Source: an uncultured Bacilli bacterium
GTDB taxonomy: Bacteria > Bacillota_I > Bacilli_A > RF39 > UBA660
Length of the DNA stretch: 64,000 nucleotides
Direction: 5' to 3'
Assembly: GCA_947588685.1 (NCBI GenBank)
Contig: CANPYM010000001.1
Span: forward strand, 81,678-145,677
In this document: positions 7,765 to 16,573 of the stretch, one piece after another
Numbering within the stretch: position 1 is the first letter of the stretch
Layout: each line of letters begins with the position of its first letter
Program-made: the position numbers and the translations under genes
Notes under the pieces: generated by a model
Seen by the model: only the letters and a program-made list of their open reading frames with translations
Told to the model about the DNA's origin: nothing
Database searches by the model: none

Positions 7765-9192
7765 TTAATTGTTAACCCGGTGGTGAACTTCTTTCGTAGC
7801 CATCGTCAAGGCAGCAAAGGTGTATCCATTTTCTTTTCCATATGTAATAATATCTTCTAAGGCATCCCTAGTTGGTACTTTAATATCATGCATTAAAACG
7901 ACATTAGGACGCGTCCTTGATAATGATTTGATAACATTTTGATATACTTCTTCTTTCGTTTTTGCTCCCCCGGCATCATTACTATCAATATTCCAATCAA
8001 AATAATGATATCCTCTTGCCTCAACTTCTTTAGTTAGAGTGGTCATAATCCCTTTTTGATAATTACGGCTAACTGTATTACTACTACCACCTGGGAATCT
8101 AATAATTCTAGCGTCTATACCGGTTAGTTTATAAACCCTAGTATGAACTTTTTCCAAATCTTCAAAGTAAGCATCAATAGAAGCATACACTTTCGCATAA
8201 TTATGACTAGCCGTATGAAGCGCTACAGTATGTCCTTCATTATGTTCCCTCTTAATTAAATCATCCGGTCCATTATTAGTAACAAAGAATGTTGCTTTAA
8301 CACCTTCTTTTTTTAAAATATCTAAAATCGTCGCCGTCGTCTTAGCGCTAGGACCATCGTCGAATGTTAAATAAATAACGCCACCCGTTGGTTTTTCGGT
8401 AACTTTAACTTCTCTTTTAATAGATGCTTTATGACCCTCTTTATCTTCAACTTCATAAATAACTTCATAAGTACCTAAAACTTTATTATTGATTTTATTG
8501 GTAACAACAACTTTATTAGTTAAATCATTACCGCAATCATCGTAAGCTTTATAGCCAATTTCATGATATGGATTCCCTTGATACATACTAACAGTACTAG
8601 AGCCAGATAAAGTTATCGTTGGTTTTACGAGTTCTTTCTTAACAATCGTTCTTTCAGCTAAAGCTTTATTACCGCTTCGATCTGTTACTTCATAAGTAAT
8701 TTTACCATCTTCAATATGGGTTATAACCTTCTTTGAAAGATCACCATCCACGTCATCATAAACTTTATATCCTAGTTCTTTATATTCGGTATTTTCACAT
8801 ACATAGACCACATCATCACCAATTAATTCTATGACGGGTCCTTTAATATCTTGAACAATGACAGTTCTTTTAACTTCTTTTTCGATAAGGCCTTTATCGA
8901 TTTTATAGATGACCTCGTAAGTTCCTACTTTAGATGTATCAACGTTACTCTCCGTTTTAATATCTTGGTTAACTTTATGGCCTTGATAAATGGCTTTAGC
9001 GCCAGCATCAACATATTTACTGTTAACGCCAATTTTTATTTCTTCCTCACCATTTAAGGATAGTTTCGGCACTAAAAAGAAAGAAAAAGCCAAACCTAAA
9101 AGAACTGCCCCAAGAAAAAGAGTTAAGACGATTAAGGTTTGCTTTCCATATTTTATTTTTTTATTTTTTGTTGTTAAATCTTTCTCTTCCAT
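7765..9192 (-). CDS. Membrane-anchored polysaccharide deacetylase with DUF5011 Ig-like domains
   Basis: A 475-residue extracytoplasmic enzyme. Residues ~18-40 are one membrane segment. Three Ig-like DUF5011 units follow (~45-265; each has the ...ELGYKVYDD / ...YEVTDRSGN type of motif). Residues ~270-465 form a NodB domain with all catalytic motifs: TFDDGP, HTASHNY (H-x3-H zinc ligands), RFPGG, DWNIDSND and LMHD. The likely role is de-N-acetylation of peptidoglycan GlcNAc (lysozyme resistance). The Ig-like repeats act as a spacer through the wall. It forms a two-gene operon with pnuC behind a good promoter. Confidence 0.92.
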   Translation of the reverse strand: MEEKDLTTKNKKIKYGKQTLIVLTLFLGAVLLGLAFSFFLVPKLSLNGEEEIKIGVNSKYVDAGAKAIYQGHKVNQDIKTESNVDTSKVGTYEVIYKIDKGLIEKEVKRTVIVQDIKGPVIELIGDDVVYVCENTEYKELGYKVYDDVDGDLSKKVITHIEDGKITYEVTDRSGNKALAERTIVKKELVKPTITLSGSSTVSMYQGNPYHEIGYKAYDDCGNDLTNKVVVTNKINNKVLGTYEVIYEVEDKEGHKASIKREVKVTEKPTGGVIYLTFDDGPSAKTTATILDILKKEGVKATFFVTNNGPDDLIKREHNEGHTVALHTASHNYAKVYASIDAYFEDLEKVHTRVYKLTGIDARIIRFPGGSSNTVSRNYQKGIMTTLTKEVEARGYHYFDWNIDSNDAGGAKTKEEVYQNVIKSLSRTRPNVVLMHDIKVPTRDALEDIITYGKENGYTFAALTMATKEVHHRVNN

Positions 9193-9212
9193 ACTTCTCG
9201 CCTACTAACATT

Positions 9213-9241
9213 ATTATAGTATAAAGATAATGGGGGTGCAA
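9213..9241 (-). promoter_or_regulatory. Promoter of the deacetylase-pnuC operon
   Basis: TTGCAC, 17 bases, then a perfect TATAAT on the minus strand, ending about 20 bases before the ATG. Confidence 0.7.
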
Positions 9242-9261
9242 GAAAATAGTTATTGTTGCAT

Positions 9262-9296
9262 AAAAAAATAGTAGCTTAAATAGCCACTATTTTTTT
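9262..9296 (-). terminator. Terminator of the surface protein gene
   Basis: AAAAAAATAGT pairs with ACTATTTTTTT, and an inner GC pair step extends the stem. The stop codon of the gene at 9295 is at the edge. Confidence 0.8.
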
Positions 9297-10581
9297 ATGC
9301 ATCTAAAACTTTTTTAGCGCAAACACTAGCCATAGCTAATAAGATAACACTCATAATAGATAAAGCAACATATAAAGTAATATTATCTAAAGTATTAGGA
9401 TTACCAATAGCTAATTTGAATGTTACAGTTACTGTAACATCTTCACTAGGCATAGTGAAGATGGCTTTCCCATCTTCGATTCTTACAGGAATAATTTTTC
9501 CAGATGTTGTTTTAACAACAACCTTATCTAAAGCATAATCTTTATCAGCAATTGGGGTAATGGTAATTTCATCATCCTCATATGGATTTTCAGCGGAAAC
9601 ATCAGCTTTACCATGTTGTAATTTTCCTAAAGTAACCGTATGTTTATGAACTACTTTACCACTTTCCGTTTGCGTTGTATTATCTGGATCTGCATAGTAT
9701 GTTGAAACATCAAGCTCCTCCCCAGTCGTTTTACTAAATGTTCCTTCATATACTTCGATAGGATTATCTCCATTACCAACGCTACTGAATACTAAATCAC
9801 TTGTAAAATTACCACCATTTATATCTAGATCGGCGCCACCGCCATCAGTTTTTTGATTAGTAATTAAAGCGTTGTGACCGCTACTACCCTCGGCTTTAAA
9901 CTCACCATCTTCAATGGTCATTGTTCCAGAGTTTTGAATAACTGAATAATCATACTTTTGAACGAACACACCACCACCAATGGTAGCGTTTCCAGCATTC
10001 GTAAGTCCCCAAGATCCTTGAACGCCTGTTTCAATAGTACCATCATTGAATTCTAACGTTGCTCCTGATGCATTATGAATAGCAGCCGCATTCTTAGCTC
10101 CTGATTTGAATGTACCATCATCAATAATTAGAGTCTTATTGTTATAAATAGTTGATACGCCCTCATTAACTCCTTCAGCCTCAAAAGTACCACCTTTAAT
10201 AATTAAAGTACCCTCATTAACAATTGTAGAAACAGTTTTTGTTTGTTTAGCTGTATTAGCCGCAACAACACCGCGACCATCACTATCCATAATTGTTAAT
10301 TTAGCATCTGCTGCCTGGATATGAATAGCAACGGATGGGCAATTTCCACTAGCTGGGCAATAATTAGTTATTTTATGACCAGCTAAATCAAGTATTATAT
10401 CTTGACCTGACGTTACTTCAAGACCGGTATCAACGTCTGTTAATAAAGTAATTTTATTTCCTTCAACCTTGAACTCCGTTGTTCTTTCAGCTGCTGCATC
10501 TAATGTAACTGCATTAACACGAATGACACTAAAACTTAACATAGCCATAATCGTTAATGCCATAAAACTTATCTTTTTCAT
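9295..10581 (-). CDS. Secreted beta-helix-like surface protein with an NPxTxDN C-terminal anchor
   Basis: A 428-residue exported protein. Residues 1-24 are a signal peptide (cleavage near VNA-VT). Residues ~65-290 contain short repeats of the form GTLIIKGGTFEAEG, KTLIIDDGTFKSG and GTMTIEDGEFKAEG, the pattern of a right-handed beta-helix/solenoid. Residues ~320-385 look like an Ig-like or listeria-repeat-type domain ending TFTMPSEDVTVTVTF-like. The C-terminus is NPNTLDN, a hydrophobic helix and a short Lys-containing tail. This resembles a sortase signal of the NPxTG type but lacks the Gly. No sortase gene is in the window, so covalent anchoring is uncertain. Adhesion or wall structure is the likely role. 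Confidence 0.82.
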   Translation of the reverse strand: MKKISFMALTIMAMLSFSVIRVNAVTLDAAAERTTEFKVEGNKITLLTDVDTGLEVTSGQDIILDLAGHKITNYCPASGNCPSVAIHIQAADAKLTIMDSDGRGVVAANTAKQTKTVSTIVNEGTLIIKGGTFEAEGVNEGVSTIYNNKTLIIDDGTFKSGAKNAAAIHNASGATLEFNDGTIETGVQGSWGLTNAGNATIGGGVFVQKYDYSVIQNSGTMTIEDGEFKAEGSSGHNALITNQKTDGGGADLDINGGNFTSDLVFSSVGNGDNPIEVYEGTFSKTTGEELDVSTYYADPDNTTQTESGKVVHKHTVTLGKLQHGKADVSAENPYEDDEITITPIADKDYALDKVVVKTTSGKIIPVRIEDGKAIFTMPSEDVTVTVTFKLAIGNPNTLDNITLYVALSIMSVILLAMASVCAKKVLDA

Positions 10582-10603
10582 ATATTCTCCTTTCGTACCA
10601 GTT

Positions 10604-10631
10604 ATTATAACATATTAATAATTATTTGCAA
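10604..10631 (-). promoter_or_regulatory. Promoter of the surface protein gene
   Basis: TTGCAA, 16 bases and TATAAT on the minus strand, followed by the RBS GAAAGGAG in front of the ATG. Confidence 0.6.
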
Positions 10632-10657
10632 GACAAATTTTTAAAAAAGACTTCTAT

Positions 10658-10686
10658 TTGACACAAAGATGTCTATATTTAATTAT
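10658..10686 (+). promoter_or_regulatory. Promoter of the MMPL gene with an overlapping palindrome
   Basis: A perfect TTGACA at 10658, 17 bases, then AATTAT. The palindrome GACA-CAAAGA-TGTC (10660-10673) overlaps the -35 and enters the spacer, where a bound repressor would block polymerase. The arm sequence matches the palindrome at 6108. Confidence 0.6.
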
Positions 10687-10777
10687 AGGTAAGAAAAGAT
10701 GAGATATACACTAAAATAATAATTTGCATTTTGTTTTTAATTGTAGTAAAATAAATCCGCTTTATGAGGTGATGGTA

Positions 10778-13700
10778 ATGAAGAAAATAACTAATTTTAT
10801 TGTTGATCATCGTTATGTCGTTTTTAGCTTCGTCCTTATTCTAACTATAATCTGTCTTTTCTTGGCTAGAGAAGTTAATATTAATAGGGATATTATCGAT
10901 TACCTACCTAAAAACTCCGATACGAAAAAAGGCACTAGTATTATGGAAGATGAGTTTACCGGCATCGATGATGGCACTTTAAATATAATGTTTAAAGGTT
11001 TAAAAGATGATGAAAAAGAAACCATCTTAAAAAAACTTACCGCCACACCAGGCGTTAGTAAAGTTACCTATGAAAATAATGCTGACTATAATAAAGATGA
11101 TTACACTTTATATGTCATAACTTCCGAAAATCCTAAAGAAGATAAGGAATCGGAAAAATTATATAAACAGATTAAAGAAGACTATCAAGACTATACATTC
11201 TACACGAGTGGCGATATCGAAGATGAGTATAAGACCATTCTTCCCCTTTGGATTGTCGCTTTAGCGATTGCTTCGGCGTTAGTTATTCTAATTATTATGT
11301 GTGATTCTTATATTGAACCATTCCTTTTCCTTTTTGCGATTGGATTAGGTGTTTTCTTAAATAAAGGCACCAATATTTTCCTTGGTACTATCTCATCAAT
11401 AACAGATTCGATTGCTGCTATCTTACAGTTAGCTCTATCGATGGATTATTCAATTATGTTAATGAATCGTTACCGAATTGAGAAAGAAAAGGAAAAAGAT
11501 AAAGTTAAAGCAATGAAGAAAGCTTTACTTGATTCTTTTAAAGCGATATCTAGTAGTTCGGTTACAACGATTGTTGGATTATTAGCGTTAGTATTTATGA
11601 GCTTTACCATTGGAAGAGACTTGGGTATTGTTCTAGCTAAAGGTGTTATGTTTAGTTTAATAACCATTTTTACTTGTCTTCCTGCTCTTATTTTAATGTT
11701 TGATAATTTAATTAATAAAACAACTAAAAGAAAACCGCATATCGATTTAAAGTTTCTAGGTAATTTTGCCTATAAAGCAAGACACTTAGGTATCGTTTTC
11801 TTCCTTATTGTTTTCTTAATCAGTTACTTTTTAAAAAATCAATTAGGAATACTATATACAGTTTCAGAAATTGATGAAGTTGGAAAAGTTTTTAAGACGA
11901 ATAATCAAATAGCTATTGTCTATGATAATAAATATGAAGATACTATTACAAAATATTGTAAAGAATTAGAAAATGATCAAAAAATTGATGACGTATTATG
12001 TTATGGTAATACCATTAATGAAAAATTAACTTATGATGTAATGAATAAAAAATTAAGTGATTTAGGTTCCGATGTTAATATCGATGACTATCTACTAAAA
12101 ATCCTTTACTATCATTATTATAATAAAGATGAAGATAATAAAGTTACATTTAATGATCTTATCACTTTCATTAAAAATAATGTTTATCAAAATGACGATT
12201 TAAATAAACACGTTGATGATGAGATGAAAAAGAATATCGATAAACTCGAAAAGTTTACGACGAAAGAGGAAATGGATAAGAAAAGAAGTTCTAAAGATAT
12301 TCAAACTTTATTCGAAATTGATGAGGATGAAATGGATAAACTGATAACTTATTATTATTCTTTAAAAGGAAATGATAAGTTAACTATAAGTGAGTTTATC
12401 ACGTTTATGAATGATTATCTTTTAAAAAGTGAATACGCCAAGGAACTAGATGAAGCATCGAAAGAAAAACTAGCTTTCATCACACCATTTACAAATAAAA
12501 CTACGCTAAACAAAAATATGACATCTAAAGAAATGGCTTCCCTTTTTCAAATGAATAGTGATGATGTTAATAATATCTATCTATATTACTTAAGTCTAGG
12601 TGAGATAGATACCAAATTATCTTTTAATGATTTTTCTAATGTGGCAAGTAATTATAGTGATACTCTAGAGAAGGAAACTAAAGAAAAATTAGCTATCCTA
12701 GAAAGCTTTAGCAATAAAGATATCATCACAACTAAAATAGAAGCTAAAGATATGGCCAAATTATTAGGCACAGATGAACTTATGGTAAGTTATGTCTATA
12801 TCCAACATCAACATTTAACAAGTAGTTCGGATAATCCTTATACGATGTCCCCTTATGATTTTGTAAATTATGCGCTTACCATAAGCTTGCCTTCGAAAGA
12901 CTTAGAAGATAACCTTAAGCTATTAAAATTAATTATGGATAGCACGATAAACAATGTAACTTATACATACACGGAACTTGCTCAAGCGCTTAATCTAGAT
13001 GAGGAAATGGTTAAAAATGCTTATATAATGTATACTTTCCAAGCTAAAGAAGTTAAGATGCAACCCTTAACATTTGTTAACTTTATCCTTAAACATCAAA
13101 CTGATGATGTCTTAAAAGGTAAACTAGATAAAGAAACTATAGCTAATTTAGAAACCGTTCAAAAGATTATAGAAAATGTCTTAAAAGATACTAAATATAG
13201 TTATAAAAATCTTGCTAAGCTTCTTAACATCGATGAAAATAAAATGAAATTACTTTTCTCTTTATATCAGACATCATATAAAAAGAAAAAGATTAACTTG
13301 TCCTACCGGGAATTTGTTACTTTCTTAATTAAAGATGTTATGACAAATAAAGATTATCAAAACCAATTAACAGAAGATAAAAAAGAAAAAATTAAGGTAA
13401 TCGATGAAATAATGACAAGTAGTCTTCAAAATAAAAAATATCTAAAAGATGATTTATATCACCTTACTTCAAAATTAAGTGATAATCTTGATAAAGACCT
13501 TATTGATCTAATATATATCTATTATGGTAGTGAGAAGGAATATGATAACGCGTCAGCCTTAACCATTGAAGAGTTCATCAATTTTGTTAATGATGACGTT
13601 CTAAAAGACGAACGTTTTGATGATTTTATTGATAAAAAGATGAAAGATGATGTTAAAGATGGTGTCAAGTTAACTCGTGATGCTCATCAAAAATTAGTTG

Positions 13701-14365
13701 GTGAAAATTATTCTCGAGCTTTATTAAATACAACTTACGCTGAAGAGAACGATGAAACTTATGCCTTTATTCAAAAACTTGATGATGATATTGGATCAAT
13801 TGATGGCGTATATCTTGTCGGTAATTCACCAATGGGTTTTGAAATGAGCAAAACATTCCAGGGCGAACTTAATTTTATGACAATTCTAACCATTATCTTT
13901 ATCTTCGTCGTTGTTTTAGTTACTTTTAAATCTTTGATTATTCCAATTATTTTAGTAGGATTAATTCAAACTGCTGTCTACCTTACAATGGGTATTAACT
14001 ATTTAGAAGGTGGATCCGTTTACTTCATTGCTCTTTTGATTGTTCAAAGTATCTTGATGGGGGCGACGATTGATTATGCCATTTTATATACATCCTACTA
14101 TCAGGAATATCGAGCTAAATTAGATATTAAAGAAACAATTATAAACGCTTATAATCGTTCTATTCATACTATTTTAACTAGTGCGACCATCCTTGTTTTA
14201 GTAACCCTTATTGTCGGTCACTTTAGTGCGGCGATTACGGCTAAAATTTGTATGACAATCTCCCAGGGAACGCTTTGTTCAACTATCCTCATTTTGTTAT
14301 TACTTCCAGAACTTATTGCTACTTTTGATAAGTTTATCGTTAAACACAAACATAAAAAAATGTAG
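10778..14365 (+). CDS. RND-superfamily MMPL transporter with a seven-repeat extracytoplasmic domain
   Basis: A 1195-residue two-halved MMPL-type transporter, which uses the proton gradient to move lipids or drugs across the membrane. Each half has about six membrane segments. The proton-relay Asp-Tyr pairs are visible in LSMDYSIMLMNRYR (first half) and GATIDYAILYTSYY (second half). The usual small extracytoplasmic domain of the second half is replaced by about 530 residues of acidic, Lys-rich helical repeats of ~75 residues. The ATG at 10778 is chosen because GAGGTG precedes it; the track start has no RBS. The gene is monocistronic with its own operator-like palindrome and terminator. The cargo is unknown. 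Confidence 0.9.
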   Translation: MKKITNFIVDHRYVVFSFVLILTIICLFLAREVNINRDIIDYLPKNSDTKKGTSIMEDEFTGIDDGTLNIMFKGLKDDEKETILKKLTATPGVSKVTYENNADYNKDDYTLYVITSENPKEDKESEKLYKQIKEDYQDYTFYTSGDIEDEYKTILPLWIVALAIASALVILIIMCDSYIEPFLFLFAIGLGVFLNKGTNIFLGTISSITDSIAAILQLALSMDYSIMLMNRYRIEKEKEKDKVKAMKKALLDSFKAISSSSVTTIVGLLALVFMSFTIGRDLGIVLAKGVMFSLITIFTCLPALILMFDNLINKTTKRKPHIDLKFLGNFAYKARHLGIVFFLIVFLISYFLKNQLGILYTVSEIDEVGKVFKTNNQIAIVYDNKYEDTITKYCKELENDQKIDDVLCYGNTINEKLTYDVMNKKLSDLGSDVNIDDYLLKILYYHYYNKDEDNKVTFNDLITFIKNNVYQNDDLNKHVDDEMKKNIDKLEKFTTKEEMDKKRSSKDIQTLFEIDEDEMDKLITYYYSLKGNDKLTISEFITFMNDYLLKSEYAKELDEASKEKLAFITPFTNKTTLNKNMTSKEMASLFQMNSDDVNNIYLYYLSLGEIDTKLSFNDFSNVASNYSDTLEKETKEKLAILESFSNKDIITTKIEAKDMAKLLGTDELMVSYVYIQHQHLTSSSDNPYTMSPYDFVNYALTISLPSKDLEDNLKLLKLIMDSTINNVTYTYTELAQALNLDEEMVKNAYIMYTFQAKEVKMQPLTFVNFILKHQTDDVLKGKLDKETIANLETVQKIIENVLKDTKYSYKNLAKLLNIDENKMKLLFSLYQTSYKKKKINLSYREFVTFLIKDVMTNKDYQNQLTEDKKEKIKVIDEIMTSSLQNKKYLKDDLYHLTSKLSDNLDKDLIDLIYIYYGSEKEYDNASALTIEEFINFVNDDVLKDERFDDFIDKKMKDDVKDGVKLTRDAHQKLVGENYSRALLNTTYAEENDETYAFIQKLDDDIGSIDGVYLVGNSPMGFEMSKTFQGELNFMTILTIIFIFVVVLVTFKSLIIPIILVGLIQTAVYLTMGINYLEGGSVYFIALLIVQSILMGATIDYAILYTSYYQEYRAKLDIKETIINAYNRSIHTILTSATILVLVTLIVGHFSAAITAKICMTISQGTLCSTILILLLLPELIATFDKFIVKHKHKKM
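12083..13668 (+). repeat. Seven tandem ~75-residue helical repeats inside the MMPL protein
   Basis: Each unit reads roughly [S/T]xKxLAxLLxIDEDxMxxLYxYYxSxxxxKLSxxEFxxFIxxxVLxxxxYxxxLDxxxKEKLxxIE. Unit starts include SSKDIQTLFEIDED, TSKEMASLFQMNSD, EAKDMAKLLGTDE, TYTELAQALNLDEE and SYKNLAKLLNIDEN. The DNA is diverged between units, so the repeat is old. Confidence 0.8.
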
Positions 14366-14382
14366 ATTATCTACATTTTTTT
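14354..14382 (+). terminator. Terminator of the MMPL gene
   Basis: AAAAAATGTAGA and TCTACATTTTTT pair around TTA and overlap the stop codon; a T run follows. Confidence 0.85.
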
Positions 14383-14455
14383 GTTATCCCCTATCATTGA
14401 TTAATGTTACTTTTTATACTATAATTTTATTAATATTAATGAAAGAAGTGATAAT

Positions 14456-15637
14456 ATGATTTTTCCACTTAAAGTATGCAAATTAAACTCTGATGAGGTG
14501 GACGTTTTCAATAAAAACTATGCAACCAATGGATCATTTACTTTTGAAGGGGTTTGGTTTAGAAGTCAAAATGAAGTTAATAAAAATCTTTCCCTTTGGA
14601 AAGATGAAACATCAAACAGAAGAAGAACAATTCACTTTCGTCATACTTTTGAAGTTCGGGATAATGAACTTTTAATGACATCTTCATATTTATATTTAAG
14701 TGTTCGCTTAGAAAATGCTGATTTAGATAAATATTTAAATAAAATTAAAGAAGCCCTAGTTAACAATAACTACACATTAAATGGAAAGATATATGAAAAA
14801 GATAATTTAAAGATTAAGATTACGGAATATCCTCACCATCCTAAAGAACCTTTTATCGAAGGATATAAGACGGTCGATATTACCATCTATAGTGATAATG
14901 AGAATAATCTTAATAAATATTATGAACAAGTATGGAACTTACAAGTTAAAGGTATTCGAGAAAAAGATAAACGTGGTAACCCTACTTACATTGATAATAT
15001 TGATGAATTAAAAGCTTACTTGCCAGCGCAAATTGAACTAGGATGTGGTCCATCTATTGAAGCTGGTATTAACCCTTTATATCATCTTCATGAAATCTAT
15101 AAAGTTCAACGCCATAGCGATTCAAGATTTTACTTTGCCGAAGATGATGATCTCGTTTTACAAATTATTAATAAAGATCAAGATAAATATTTGGAGTTTG
15201 CTTTAATAATTCAAAACTGCCTTCATGCTAAACCAACTTTATTTCATCACACCTTAAAGAAAATGTATGACGCTAATATGTTTGTTGGTACCCTTTTAAA
15301 TAACAATTTTGATCACTTATCAACTGTTTGTGGCATCGATGAGAAAACTCTTCGCGTTTACCGAATTGAAGATTATTTTCCTAAAATAACTTTTCATCCG
15401 GATGCGAAATCTCTAATTTGTATAGGAACGCATGCCGACCGGCGGTTTATTCAAAAACAAGCTCGAGCGAAAGGACTTAAAATTATCTATATTGATCCTG
15501 AAGGTTTTGAAACGAACGATGGATTTGAAGAGTATCCCATTGAAGGAGCAACTGATGGTGATATCGTATGGAGTCTTAAAGCTCTTAATTTTGCCAAGGA
15601 ATGTGAAAAGCTTTTAGTTGATAACAAGAAAAATTAA
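14456..15637 (+). CDS. Sir2-like NAD-binding protein with a novel N-terminal region
   Basis: A 393-residue cytoplasmic protein. The C-terminal half resembles the Sir2/sirtuin Rossmann fold: ELGCGPSIEAGI stands where sirtuins have GAGISxxSGI, TLLNNNFDHLSTVCGI where they have TQNxDxLHxxAG, and LICIGTHADRRFIQKQ followed by KIIYIDPEG is the second NAD-binding strand. The zinc Cys quartet and the HG catalytic His of true deacylases are not evident, so it may be an NAD-binding or NADase-type relative. The N-terminal ~170 residues are unrecognised. It is monocistronic, with an RBS (GAAGTGATA) and terminators on both sides. Confidence 0.6.
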   Translation: MIFPLKVCKLNSDEVDVFNKNYATNGSFTFEGVWFRSQNEVNKNLSLWKDETSNRRRTIHFRHTFEVRDNELLMTSSYLYLSVRLENADLDKYLNKIKEALVNNNYTLNGKIYEKDNLKIKITEYPHHPKEPFIEGYKTVDITIYSDNENNLNKYYEQVWNLQVKGIREKDKRGNPTYIDNIDELKAYLPAQIELGCGPSIEAGINPLYHLHEIYKVQRHSDSRFYFAEDDDLVLQIINKDQDKYLEFALIIQNCLHAKPTLFHHTLKKMYDANMFVGTLLNNNFDHLSTVCGIDEKTLRVYRIEDYFPKITFHPDAKSLICIGTHADRRFIQKQARAKGLKIIYIDPEGFETNDGFEEYPIEGATDGDIVWSLKALNFAKECEKLLVDNKKN

Positions 15638-15646
15638 ATCAAACAT

Positions 15647-15682
15647 AAAGAAAATCATCATTTGATGATTTTCTTTTTTTAT
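15647..15682. terminator. Bidirectional terminator
   Basis: AAAGAAAATCATCA pairs with TGATGATTTTCTTT over a 2-base loop, with T's following on the plus strand. It lies between the convergent Sir2-like and DUF5305 genes and can serve both. Confidence 0.85.
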
Positions 15683-15693
15683 GCCATAATACC

Positions 15694-16572
15694 CTATTCA
15701 AGAAGTTCTTTATAAATATAACAATTATGCTGATCAAAACTATAGAATGTATCACAATAAACTAGTACTTTAACATTATATATAATAGCAAAATTAATTA
15801 AATCATTAATATTATCTAGGTAAATAATATTTAAGTTATTGATGTCGGGGGCAGTTTGGAGTTTAACAATTATATCAGCATATCTTTTTAAGACATAAGA
15901 AACACTATTTTTAGGATGCATATATTTTTTAAGGAGGATAAGAAGAAATATAGTCATTATCAAGTAACCGCCAATAAATAATAGTTTATAGGTGTTATTT
16001 CTTTTTTTAGTTAAATGATTATCAAATTCATTTATGGTTACGTAAGTTACTTTATCATCAATAGGTATCGTAACTTCCATGAGTGGATAAATCTTTTTAT
16101 CTTTAGATATGGCTTTCAAACTGACGATTACTTTAGCTTCTAACGGGATGTCATAAGTATTTTTAAAATCTTTAAATAAGCTTTGATAAGTATCATAATC
16201 GATAACTACTTTTTTCTTTAACTTTTGATCAAAATGGCCGGTTAAATGAGGATACTCTTGTTGCCATACTTCATCACTATTAACATATCCTTTTGAAGTG
16301 GTTGTAATATCATAGTCATAAGAATCATCTAAAGTAAGGTCAAAAGTTATATTAACTTTATCAATTAATTTAGCGATGTAATAATGATTAGATGAAATAG
16401 TTTTAGAGGCAAAGAAAGGATTATCTTTTAAAGTAACATCATAATCAGTTTTATTGATAAAAAGATTTTCTTTTTCATTTAGTTGATGGATTTTAAGATA
16501 AGCACCAAAAAATAGTAAGATAAGGCCTAGTGTTAAAGAGAAGATGGCTATGGCTCTACTCTTTTTAAACAT
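15694..16572 (-). CDS. DUF5305-type membrane protein of the SipW/TasA module
   Basis: A 292-residue protein with an N-terminal membrane segment (~7-29), an extracytoplasmic beta-rich domain (~30-195) and a second membrane segment (~198-217), then a cytoplasmic tail. The Tyr-rich DYDITTTSKGYVNS and the NPFF...YYIAKLIDKVNITF-like start of the outer domain fit DUF5305, a family found beside SipW-like peptidases and TasA-like proteins. The function is unknown; an assembly partner of the exported fibre protein is an inference from position. The start lies one base after the stop of the peptidase gene, so the two are coupled. Confidence 0.65.
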   Translation of the reverse strand: MFKKSRAIAIFSLTLGLILLFFGAYLKIHQLNEKENLFINKTDYDVTLKDNPFFASKTISSNHYYIAKLIDKVNITFDLTLDDSYDYDITTTSKGYVNSDEVWQQEYPHLTGHFDQKLKKKVVIDYDTYQSLFKDFKNTYDIPLEAKVIVSLKAISKDKKIYPLMEVTIPIDDKVTYVTINEFDNHLTKKRNNTYKLLFIGGYLIMTIFLLILLKKYMHPKNSVSYVLKRYADIIVKLQTAPDINNLNIIYLDNINDLINFAIIYNVKVLVYCDTFYSFDQHNCYIYKELLE

Positions 16573-16573
16573 T

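Noticed and set aside
8851-9208. Plus-strand ORFs at 8851 and 8990
   Set aside because: Antisense to the deacetylase gene, no RBS, low-complexity translation.
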